The translations under genes were made by a program, and so were the position numbers. Below, in pieces: positions 24,890 through 31,770 of a stretch of 64,000 nt of DNA. The notes under the pieces were generated by a model. The model did not search any database, was not told the DNA's origin, and saw only the letters and a program-made list of their open reading frames with translations. Origin of the DNA: an uncultured bacterium (GTDB taxonomy: Bacteria > Actinomycetota > Coriobacteriia > Coriobacteriales > Coriobacteriaceae); contig CAJMST010000004.1 of NCBI GenBank assembly GCA_905216145.1, positions 62,001 to 126,000 on the forward strand, written 5' to 3'. Position 1 is the first letter of the stretch. Every line of letters begins with the position of its first letter.

Positions 24890-25687
24890 CTAGTCCAGGC
24901 GTTGGCCGTCGGCGCGTACGCGCTCGGTGCCGCGCCCGCTGATCTGGCGGATAACCTCGCCGGCGATTATCTGACCCATGATGGGCGGCATAAAACTGGC
25001 GGTGCCCAACTCGGTGCGCTCGTGGATATTGGAAGGGTCGCGGGGCTGTGTCTTAACCGATTCCTCGCAGCTAAACAGTACATGTAGGCTCTTGATGCCG
25101 CGCTTCTTACATTCTTTGCGCATGATGCGGCTCATGGGGTCACGTACCGTATCGAAAATGTCGGCAAAGCGGAGGCACTCGGGATGGAGCTTGTTGGCCC
25201 CGCCCATGGAGCTAACCAAACGAATGCCGTGGTCCTGAGCATATTTGGCAATGGTAAGCTTGGCCGAGATGGTGTCGATGGCGTCGACGACGTAGTCGAG
25301 CTTGCCACCCGTCTGCTCCAAAACGCTCGCGAAGAACTCGTCGATGTTGTCGCTCAGCAGGTATTCGGTGCGCTTGATGACGGTGGCGGCAGGGTTGATG
25401 TCATGGATCATGGCCTCCATGACATCAACTTTACGCTTGCCGATGGTGCTGTGAAACGCGATGGCCTGACGGTTGATATTGCTGGGCGCAATGATGTCTT
25501 TATCCAGAATTACGAAATGGCCGATGCCGCCGCGGGCGAGCGCTTCGCAGCAGTTAGAGCCCACGCCGCCGCAGCCGAGCACCAACACCGTGGCGTCGGC
25601 GAGCTTGTCGAGCGCCTCGCGCCCCATGATGATCTCGAGCTTGGTGTCGCGCGTCTCGACGGGAGCGGCGACTGCGGTTTCGGTCAT
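24890..25687 (-). CDS. tcdA: tRNA threonylcarbamoyladenosine dehydratase
   Basis: 265 residues of the ThiF/MoeB/E1 superfamily. VLVLGCGGVGSNCCEALARGG (about 34-54) binds ATP, VILDKDIIAPSNINRQAIA follows, and FDTVRDPMSRIMRKECKKRG and LHVLFSCEESV are characteristic of TcdA/CsdL. It cyclises t6A37 of tRNA to ct6A using ATP. AGGAT precedes the ATG. tatD follows downstream. Confidence 0.87.
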   Translation of the reverse strand: MTETAVAAPVETRDTKLEIIMGREALDKLADATVLVLGCGGVGSNCCEALARGGIGHFVILDKDIIAPSNINRQAIAFHSTIGKRKVDVMEAMIHDINPAATVIKRTEYLLSDNIDEFFASVLEQTGGKLDYVVDAIDTISAKLTIAKYAQDHGIRLVSSMGGANKLHPECLRFADIFDTVRDPMSRIMRKECKKRGIKSLHVLFSCEESVKTQPRDPSNIHERTELGTASFMPPIMGQIIAGEVIRQISGRGTERVRADGQRLD

Positions 25688-25775
25688 AGATATCCTCCGA
25701 TGGGGAAGTAATTAACGTAATTGGCTATCGCCATTATAGGTATTATTCTGCCTCCATTTGAGGCCTTGGGGCATG

Positions 25776-25804
25776 TTGAAATGAAGCGGGGATTCGCATA
25801 AGAT
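25776..25804 (+). promoter_or_regulatory. Promoter for a putative antisense RNA
   Basis: TTGAAA (25776-25781), 17-nt spacer, TAAGAT (25799-25804). No ORF with a ribosome site follows; transcription would run towards the 3' end of the minus-strand peptide gene. Confidence 0.6.
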
Positions 25805-25810
25805 TGAAGC

Positions 25811-25902
25811 AGATGGCACCCGTGGCCGCGGGTTGGCCAACTCCGAAACACGTTTATGGCGTGAGAAGTGGCCGTCTTCGCATTACGCGGGGGCGGCTAT
25901 TT
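25811..25902 (+). ncRNA. Putative antisense RNA to the small-peptide mRNA
   Basis: Predicted from the promoter at 25776-25804 to the hairpin GCCGTC..GGCGGC + TATTT at 25871-25902, about 90 nt. It contains a TGGCC-GCGGGT-TGGCCA hairpin near its 5' part. It overlaps the last bases and the 3' untranslated part of the convergent peptide mRNA, the arrangement of TxpA/RatA-like type I systems. Expression is not demonstrated. Confidence 0.5.
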
Positions 25903-25983
25903 CATTCGACCTCCAATGTGGATGCCGAGCTCCACAGCCGCGATTACAAGCAATAACAACGTCAGGACATCGTCAATACTCAT
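25897..25983 (-). CDS. Very small hydrophobic peptide, putative holin-like type I toxin
   Basis: 28 residues, too short for most gene finders: MSIDDVLTLLLLVIAAVELG followed by IHIGGRMK. One transmembrane helix (residues 6-22) and a basic tail give the usual layout of TxpA/holin-like toxins. AAGGAGA lies 7 nt before the ATG. The promoter lies at 26036-26064 with TACAAT and overlaps a near-perfect LexA box. A convergent RNA promoter and shared hairpin on the opposite strand complete a type I toxin-antitoxin layout. Confidence 0.65.
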   Translation of the reverse strand: MSIDDVLTLLLLVIAAVELGIHIGGRMK

Positions 25984-26035
25984 AGTCCATCTCCTTCTCT
26001 GGTAGAGGGGAGCTGGCCCATCTGCTTCTAACGGT

Positions 26036-26064
26036 ATTGTAACTAAAAGCGAACGAGTGTTCTA
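26036..26064 (-). promoter_or_regulatory. LexA-boxed promoter of the small peptide gene
   Basis: Minus strand: -10 TACAAT (26041-26036) with a weak -35 TAGAAC (26064-26059), 17 nt apart. CGAACGAGTGTTCT at 26050-26063 matches the SOS box CGAACRNRYGTTYG at 13 of 14 positions and covers the spacer and -35. Confidence 0.6.
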
Positions 26065-26078
26065 TGGCTATTGCTGAA

Positions 26079-26116
26079 TTAGATAATTAGACAAACATCT
26101 AAATATCGAGTATAGT
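26079..26116 (+). promoter_or_regulatory. Promoter and likely autoregulatory operator of sdpR
   Basis: TAGACA (26088-26093), 17-nt spacer, TATAGT (26111-26116). TTAGAT (26079-26084) and ATCTAA (26097-26102) form an inverted repeat across the -35, a usual place for an ArsR-family operator. Confidence 0.6.
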
Positions 26117-26150
26117 GTGCGCGTCGAACGAACTGGTGAGAGGAGGTTCT

Positions 26151-26429
26151 ATGCCGGGAGAGGGTTTTAAGGCACTTGCCGATCCAACGCGGCGGCGCAT
26201 CTTGGAACTGCTGCGTGAGGGCAATTGCACGGCCGGAGAGCTTGCCGAGCATTTTGACATTAGCAAGCCGTCATTGAGCCATCACTTGGCGACGCTCAAA
26301 AACGCCGGGTTGGTGACCGATGAACGTCATGGCCAAAACATCGTTTACAGCTTAAACACCACCGTCATGCAGGACTTGATCGGTTGGTTTATGGGCTTTA
26401 CAAACACGGAAGGTGATAAGGATGAATAA
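26151..26429 (+). CDS. sdpR: ArsR-family repressor, SdpR-like
   Basis: 92 residues from ATG 26151 (GAGGAGG 6 nt upstream). Winged-helix ArsR fold: FKALADPTRRRILELLREG (6-24) and the recognition helix DISKPSLSHHLATLKNAGLV. No metal-binding cysteine motif is present, which fits the SdpR type that is titrated by the SdpI membrane protein. It overlaps the sdpI gene by 8 bp. The inverted repeat over its promoter suggests autorepression. Confidence 0.87.
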   Translation: MPGEGFKALADPTRRRILELLREGNCTAGELAEHFDISKPSLSHHLATLKNAGLVTDERHGQNIVYSLNTTVMQDLIGWFMGFTNTEGDKDE

Positions 26430-27126
26430 CGAAAACAAGGGCATTCACCCCACGGGGGTATCGTCGCGCGTGTGGATTGCGCTGGTCGCTCTGTGCGTCG
26501 CCAATGTCGTAGCGCACCTCATGGTGATGCCGAGCTTGCCTGCGCAGATTCCCACGCACTGGGGCGCGAACGGCGCCGTCGACGGTTGGGGTCCTAGCTG
26601 GATGGCCTCCGCGCTCGGCGTGCTGCCTCTGGCGCTTCTCGCAATGTTCTGCGTGGTGCCGCGCATCGACCCCAAAGGTGAGGCATATCGAACCTCGGGC
26701 AAGTTCTACCAGGGCTTCGTAATCGCCTTCACCTTGTTCATGTGCGCCATAAGCTGGCTGGGAGAGCTTACGGTCTGGGGCGTGGTGCCGGCGGTTGGTT
26801 CGGTTAACGTGCTGATTTCCGGTGTTGTCGGTTTGCTGTTCATCGGCGTAGGCAACTACTTGCCGCGTGTGAAGCAGAACTATACGCTCGGTATCAAGAC
26901 ACCTTGGGCGCTTGCCGATCCCGAGAACTGGCGCCGTACGCAGCGTTTTGGCGGCGCCTGCTTTATGGTGCTGGGTATTGGCCTGATTGTGATGGGCGTG
27001 GCGGGTAGCGTGCTTTCGAGTGAAGTCGTCGCCGCGGTGATTGCGGTTCTGGCGTTTGGTTCGGTTGGAGCCGTCTACGTCTACTCGTATCTGTTGTGGC
27101 GCAAATCGCAGCGAGCCGCTCGTTAA
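26422..27126 (+). CDS. sdpI: SdpI-family immunity/signal membrane protein
   Basis: 234 residues from ATG 26422 (GATAAGG region upstream; translationally coupled to sdpR). It begins with a DUF1648 part: a first helix then MPSLPAQIPTHWGANGAVDGWG. Several more helices follow, and the SdpI motif YTLGIKTPWALADPENWRRTQRFGG lies near residue 155. In Bacillus, SdpI protects against the SdpC toxin and sequesters SdpR when toxin is bound. No sdpC-like gene is seen nearby, so it may protect against toxins of neighbours (inference). Confidence 0.87.
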   Translation: MNNENKGIHPTGVSSRVWIALVALCVANVVAHLMVMPSLPAQIPTHWGANGAVDGWGPSWMASALGVLPLALLAMFCVVPRIDPKGEAYRTSGKFYQGFVIAFTLFMCAISWLGELTVWGVVPAVGSVNVLISGVVGLLFIGVGNYLPRVKQNYTLGIKTPWALADPENWRRTQRFGGACFMVLGIGLIVMGVAGSVLSSEVVAAVIAVLAFGSVGAVYVYSYLLWRKSQRAAR

Positions 27127-27190
27127 GGTTGCGGAAAACTAGCGTACGCAGTTCATAGTATGTTCCGGGGGACTTTTCCCAGGTAGTATT

Positions 27191-27219
27191 AGGGGGTGTG
27201 GGCAACCATGCCCCTTTTT
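27191..27219 (+). terminator. Terminator after sdpI
   Basis: GGGGTGTGG-GCAAC-CATGCCCC followed by TTTTTC. Confidence 0.8.
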
Positions 27220-27310
27220 CGTTACGTTTCAGAGCTGGTTTTCTCATTTCGTTTCCACTAAAGCGAATCAAGAATAGGGAAACAGCAGGTAGAAAGGATA
27301 GAACAGACAT

Positions 27311-28990
27311 ATGGCGGAGTTTATCTACCAGATGTATCAGGCTCGCAAGGCCCATGGCGACAAGGTGATCCTTGACGACGTGACCCTGAGCTTCTACCCC
27401 GGTGCCAAGATCGGCGTCGTGGGCCCCAACGGTATGGGCAAGTCGACCCTGCTCAAGATCATGGCCGGCATCGAGGAGGTCTCCAACGGCGATGCCAAGC
27501 TCACCCCCGGCTACACCGTGGGTATCCTGCAGCAGGAGCCGCCGCTCGACGACGACAAGACCGTCATCGAGAACGTGCGCATGGCATTTGGCGACATGAT
27601 CGCCAAGGTCGATCGCTTCAACAAGATCGGCGAGGAGATGTGCGACCCGGATTGCGACATGGACGCCCTCATGGCCGAGATGGGAAAGCTCCAGGACGAG
27701 ATCGACGCCGCCGACGGCTGGGATATCGATTCCAAGCTCGGCCAGGCCATGGACGCCCTGCAGCTGCCCGATTCCGACATGCCGGTCAACGTACTTTCCG
27801 GCGGCGAGCGCCGTCGCGTGGCCCTGTGCAAGCTGCTGCTCGAAGCTCCCGACCTGCTGCTGCTCGACGAGCCCACGAACCACCTGGACGCCGAGTCGAT
27901 CCTGTGGCTCGAGCACTTCCTGCACAACTACCAGGGCGCGGTGCTTGCCGTCACGCACGATCGCTACTTCCTGGATAACGTTGCCGAGTGGATCTGCGAG
28001 GTCGACCGCGGTCACCTTTATCCCTACAAGGGCAACTACTCCACGTATCTGGAGACCAAGGCCGCCCGTATCGAGGCGCAGGGCAACCGCGACGCCAAGC
28101 TCGCCAAGCGCATGGAGGCCGAGCTCGAGTGGGTACGCAGCTCGCCCAAGGCTCGCCAGGCAAAGAACAAGGCCCGTCTGGCTCGCTACGAGGAGATGGA
28201 GGCCGAGGCCCGCGCAAGCCAGAAGCTCGACTGGACCGATATCCGCATCCCTGTGGGCCCGCGTTTGGGTAACAAGGTGCTCGAGGCCCATCACCTGCAC
28301 AAGGAATTCGACGGTCGCGTGCTCATCGACGACCTTTCTTTCACCCTGCCGCGTAACGGCATCGTGGGCGTCATCGGCCCCAACGGTGTGGGCAAGACTA
28401 CGCTCTTCAAGACCATCGTGGGCCTGGAGCCGCTGACTTCGGGCGAGCTCGAGGTGGGCGAGACCGTCAAGATCTCCTACGTCGACCAGAACCGTTCCGG
28501 CATCGATCCCGATAAGAACCTGTGGGAGGTCGTCTCGGACGGTCTGGACCACATGATGGTCGGCGAGACCGAGGTCCCGAGCCGCGCCTATGTGGCGAGC
28601 TTTGGCTTTAAGGGCCAGGACCAGCAGAAGCGCGCCGGCGTGCTTTCCGGCGGCGAGCGCAACCGCCTGAACCTGGCGCTCACGCTCAAGCAGGGCGGCA
28701 ACCTGCTGCTGCTCGACGAGCCCACCAACGACTTGGACGTCGAGACCCTGTCCTCGCTCGAGGCCGCGCTGCTCGAGTTCCCGGGCTGCAGCGTGGTCAT
28801 TAGCCACGACCGTATGTTCCTGGACCGTGTTGCCACGCACATTCTGGCGTGGGAGGGCACCGACGAGAACCCGGGCAACTGGTACTGGTTCGAGGGCAAC
28901 TTCGAGGCCTATCAGGCCAACCGCATCGAGCGCCTGGGCGAGGACGCGGCCCAGCCGCATCGTATTCACCGCAAGCTGACGCGCGACTAG
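27311..28990 (+). CDS. ettA: Energy-dependent translational throttle protein EttA (ABC-F)
   Basis: 559 residues, the EttA length. Two ABC cassettes: Walker A GPNGMGKST (about 36-44) and GPNGVGKTT (about 356), signatures LSGGERRRVAL and LSGGERNRLNL, Walker B LLLLDEPTNHLDAES and LLLLDEPTNDLDVET. The arm subdomain in cassette 1 and the PtIM linker (AELEWVRSSPKARQAKNKAR) are present, and the protein lacks membrane segments. It binds the ribosomal E site and gates the first peptide bond according to ATP/ADP. Codon use is strongly biased, as for translation factors. Confidence 0.94.
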   Translation: MAEFIYQMYQARKAHGDKVILDDVTLSFYPGAKIGVVGPNGMGKSTLLKIMAGIEEVSNGDAKLTPGYTVGILQQEPPLDDDKTVIENVRMAFGDMIAKVDRFNKIGEEMCDPDCDMDALMAEMGKLQDEIDAADGWDIDSKLGQAMDALQLPDSDMPVNVLSGGERRRVALCKLLLEAPDLLLLDEPTNHLDAESILWLEHFLHNYQGAVLAVTHDRYFLDNVAEWICEVDRGHLYPYKGNYSTYLETKAARIEAQGNRDAKLAKRMEAELEWVRSSPKARQAKNKARLARYEEMEAEARASQKLDWTDIRIPVGPRLGNKVLEAHHLHKEFDGRVLIDDLSFTLPRNGIVGVIGPNGVGKTTLFKTIVGLEPLTSGELEVGETVKISYVDQNRSGIDPDKNLWEVVSDGLDHMMVGETEVPSRAYVASFGFKGQDQQKRAGVLSGGERNRLNLALTLKQGGNLLLLDEPTNDLDVETLSSLEAALLEFPGCSVVISHDRMFLDRVATHILAWEGTDENPGNWYWFEGNFEAYQANRIERLGEDAAQPHRIHRKLTRD

Positions 28991-28993
28991 ATC

Positions 28994-29133
28994 GTTACGC
29001 GGTTTTCCAAACCGCGTAACTGCTCGACGCTGCGCGGGTCGCAAGTGCCCCATCTTGCCGTTCAAGCCGTCGCTCGCGTACCGAAGTACGCGTCGCTCCT
29101 CTTTCACGGCAACCTGGGGCACTTGCGGCCCGC
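28994..29133. repeat. Conserved-core hairpin element, copy I
   Basis: Two parts: a palindrome GTTACGCGGTTTT/AACCGCGTAAC (28994-29020, probably the ettA terminator), then a roughly 100-nt hairpin (29034-29133) with arms GCGGGTCGCAAGTGCCCC / GGGGCACTTGCGGCCCGC. Its centre (29060-29108) is a conserved core containing GCGTAC-CGAA-GTACGC. On the opposite strand the core matches copies at 38726-38775 and 54921-54966. Confidence 0.75.
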
Positions 29134-29164
29134 TCGCTGTTGGTTACGCAACATCAACAAATAA

Positions 29165-29200
29165 AAACGGCTCAAATCCTGATTTGGATTTGAGCCGTTT
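29165..29200. terminator. Terminator of the acidic repeat protein gene
   Basis: Perfect 15-bp stem AAACGGCTCAAATCC / GGATTTGAGCCGTTT with a 6-nt loop. It lies directly after the minus-strand stop codon at 29205. Confidence 0.85.
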
Positions 29201-29204
29201 GTCG

Positions 29205-30464
29205 TTACTGCTCGGGTTCTTCGACTTTATCGATAGCCCAGGTGGATCCGAGGCCACCGGTGGTGTTGCGGCGGATGCGCACGGTGACTTCGTGGCGCTC
29301 GCCGGCCTGCGTGTAGCGCAGGGGGAAGCTTGCGCGGTTTCGCGCGGCCTCGATGGTACCGCGCTCGCGGGCGATCCAGTAGTACTCGCCGACGATGCCG
29401 AGCGTGTCGGCGCCGTAGGGGAGATAGGTCGACAGCTGGTGCAGAAGCGGGCCGGGGCAGAAGACCTCGGTTGCGAAATCGACGGGGAAGTCCTCAGGGA
29501 TGGTCGGTGCTGCGGGCGCGGGGACCGGAGCCGGTACAGGTGCGGATGTGGACTCGATGACAGGTGCAGACTCAGGCACCGGTTCCGGATTAACTGCGGA
29601 ATCTGTCGGTTCCACGGAGACGGATGTGTCTTCAGTCTCGGTTTTGGCATCGGCTTCTGGGGCGTCCTCCGCCTCGATAGACGGCTTTGCCTCGATGGGC
29701 GTGGATGCCATGGTGGTGATGCCGGCGTTTGCGTTCTCGGGGTCATAGACGACCGTGAGCGAGATGGCGGGCTGCGGTGCCTCGGGCTCCGGCGCCGACT
29801 CGGTAGCGTCTTGATCTGCGGGCTCGTCGGACTGATCGTCCTCGGCCTTGTCACCAAAGACATCGCTGTTTTGGAATGCAGACGTCTCGGGCTGGTCAGC
29901 GGCTTCTTCGGTTGTCGACTTGGGAGCTTCGTTGAGCTCCGCAGTGGTTTCCTGCTCAGATATGACTTCGGGATCGGTCGTGGCGGTGATTTCGGTTTCT
30001 GCTGTTACCTCAATAGCGACTTCGATCTCTGCCTCGGGCTCGGGCTCCGGCACGGCTTCAACCATGGTTTCTGGCTTGGGACGTTTAACGTGCTTGGGAC
30101 GCACGGCCTTGAGGTCCTTCTCGCCGCGCTTTTTCTTTTTGTAGGACTGCTTGGCTCCCTTGGCTGCCTTGGGCTTGTCCTCGCCCTTGGCAAGGGCGGC
30201 ATCCCAAGCCTCGTTGGCGATGACGGTGGCATACAGGCGACCGCCCTTAAAGACGGTCAGCTTAATGCAGTCGTCGAGCTCCTCGAGCAGCTCACGCGTG
30301 GACTCAAAGCCCAGGTCATAAGCGGTCATGTCGCCGGCGGCGAGCGCCTCCTCGACCTGTGTCATAAACGTTTGCTTGCCGCACCCAATCGCGTCGCGCA
30401 GCAGGCGATACAGATAGATGTGGTTGCCCAGCGAAAGCGTGGGCCTAACTATTGTCTTGCTCAT
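29205..30464 (-). CDS. Large acidic, Pro/Glu/Thr-rich protein with folded ends, unknown
   Basis: 419 residues from ATG 30464 (GAGGAG upstream; the longer frame lacks a ribosome site). Residues 1-85 form a compact helical domain (LGNHIYLYRLLRDAIGCGKQ..). A lysine-rich stretch (KQSYKKKKRGEKDLKAVRPK) follows, then about 220 residues of Glu/Pro/Thr/Ala linker with PEPEPEAE and PVPAPVPAPA runs. The C-terminal 85 residues are folded (FCPGPLLHQLSTYLPYGADT...RIRRNTTGG). No signal or membrane span is present. The layout suggests an adaptor that tethers two domains. I do not recognise it. Confidence 0.7.
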   Translation of the reverse strand: MSKTIVRPTLSLGNHIYLYRLLRDAIGCGKQTFMTQVEEALAAGDMTAYDLGFESTRELLEELDDCIKLTVFKGGRLYATVIANEAWDAALAKGEDKPKAAKGAKQSYKKKKRGEKDLKAVRPKHVKRPKPETMVEAVPEPEPEAEIEVAIEVTAETEITATTDPEVISEQETTAELNEAPKSTTEEAADQPETSAFQNSDVFGDKAEDDQSDEPADQDATESAPEPEAPQPAISLTVVYDPENANAGITTMASTPIEAKPSIEAEDAPEADAKTETEDTSVSVEPTDSAVNPEPVPESAPVIESTSAPVPAPVPAPAAPTIPEDFPVDFATEVFCPGPLLHQLSTYLPYGADTLGIVGEYYWIARERGTIEAARNRASFPLRYTQAGERHEVTVRIRRNTTGGLGSTWAIDKVEEPEQ

Positions 30465-30536
30465 GGCAAATCTCCTCTTTACACATGTAAAGCATCTTAC
30501 CATCGCATAGCGTTCGCCATGGCGGCGCCCAAGGCA

Positions 30537-30570
30537 AACGGGCGCGAACCGCTTTCGATTCGCGCCCGTT
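30537..30570. terminator. Terminator hairpin
   Basis: Perfect 12-bp stem AACGGGCGCGAA / TTCGCGCCCGTT between the stop of the Ser/Thr-rich protein (30605) and the start of the acidic protein gene. Confidence 0.7.
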
Positions 30571-30604
30571 GTACAGGTCGGTTATCTATGAGAGGCAAAT
30601 GTAC

Positions 30605-31567
30605 TTAGTTGCCCGATGCCGTGCCTTGGCTCGAGTTGTCAGATGCCGTGCCGGACGCGGTTCCGCTCGAGCTGTTCGAGCCGTTGGTGTTGCTGCTGTC
30701 TGCTGAGCCCGTTCCCGACGTGGTGTCGCTCGTCTGGTCGCCCGTGCTCGGTTGAGAGCCGTCAGTCGTTTGGCTTGAGTCGGTCGTGCCGGATTGCGCG
30801 CCGCTGTTGTTCACAGAAGAATCGGCGCCCTGCGATTGGTTTTGGGTATTCGAGGACGAATCGGTAGAGGTGGAACTGTCTTGCGTGCCGTCCGTCTGTG
30901 CCTGCTGGTCTTGCGACTGGGTGTTGCCATTTGCATCGCTTTCCGTCGTGCGCGACGAAAGGATTGGCTCGGGGCGCTCGCCCAGACCCTCACCGGCGGT
31001 GGTGATAAGGATGGCGCCGGCGCAGGCGATGACCGCGACGATGGCGATGGCGATCGAGAAGACGATGACCTTCTTTTGCGTCTGACTGCGCTCTGCCGCC
31101 GCCTTGGCGCGCAGGCTGTCGGGAGCAACGCGCGCCGTGGTCGCGCGCCCCGCAATCTGGCGCATCTCCTGCGTAGTCGCGGCGCCGCCCAGGTGCTCCT
31201 CGGCATTAAACTCAACGGGCTCGTAGGCGCCGGCGGGGTAGTCGACGGCGGCGTGCGTACCTTTGATGGCTTCGGCGCTGGCAGAGATAAAGTGGCGGTA
31301 GACCTGCGATGACACAACGGTGATGACCGAGCTCACGGCGGCGCCAATTACTGAACCAGCGATACCAATCTTGGAGGCAAGTGCGACGCTCGTGGCGGCA
31401 GCTGCGGCGCCGGCGATGATCTGGGGAATGGAAATGTCGTCAAACAGGCCCTTTTTGGGCGCGATGGCCATGGTCTGTCCGATGGAATGGTTTTCGTGAA
31501 CGCCGTTGTTGAGCGCGGCCGGTGTCATGACGCGCGTGCGCGGCGCGTCGGTGTACTTGGTTGTCAT
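30605..31567 (-). CDS. Membrane protein with long Ser/Thr/Gln-rich extracellular tail
   Basis: 320 residues from ATG 31567 (GGGAGGA upstream). A hydrophobic Ala/Gly-rich stretch (about 48-85, IIAGAAAAATSVALASKIG) may insert into the membrane. A clear transmembrane helix lies near residues 172-192 (VIVFSIAIAIVAVIACAGAI). After it come about 125 residues of low complexity made of Ser, Thr, Gln, Asn, Gly and Asp with no LPXTG. The tail is likely outside the cell and possibly glycosylated (inference). Function unknown. Confidence 0.72.
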   Translation of the reverse strand: MTTKYTDAPRTRVMTPAALNNGVHENHSIGQTMAIAPKKGLFDDISIPQIIAGAAAAATSVALASKIGIAGSVIGAAVSSVITVVSSQVYRHFISASAEAIKGTHAAVDYPAGAYEPVEFNAEEHLGGAATTQEMRQIAGRATTARVAPDSLRAKAAAERSQTQKKVIVFSIAIAIVAVIACAGAILITTAGEGLGERPEPILSSRTTESDANGNTQSQDQQAQTDGTQDSSTSTDSSSNTQNQSQGADSSVNNSGAQSGTTDSSQTTDGSQPSTGDQTSDTTSGTGSADSSNTNGSNSSSGTASGTASDNSSQGTASGN

Positions 31568-31770
31568 ACGGGGTCCTCCCGGTGTAAATCTGCTTCGTTT
31601 CGTGTAGCCATCAGGGTACCCACCAGATGTGAATCGTACGTGACATTTAACAGATACCATCAACTCATCAATAGCTCACCAAGTTGGTGGGATGCGGTTG
31701 CGCCCGGCGGTTGAACTACAATAGGGCTTGCTAATTGTGTTGAATGGCGTCTACGCACGGGAGCATTCTT

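Noticed and set aside
26963..29122. A 719-residue open frame on the minus strand opposite ettA
   Set aside because: It is the codon-bias shadow of the highly expressed ettA gene; it has no ribosome site and its sequence is Leu/Gly/His/Val-rich low complexity.
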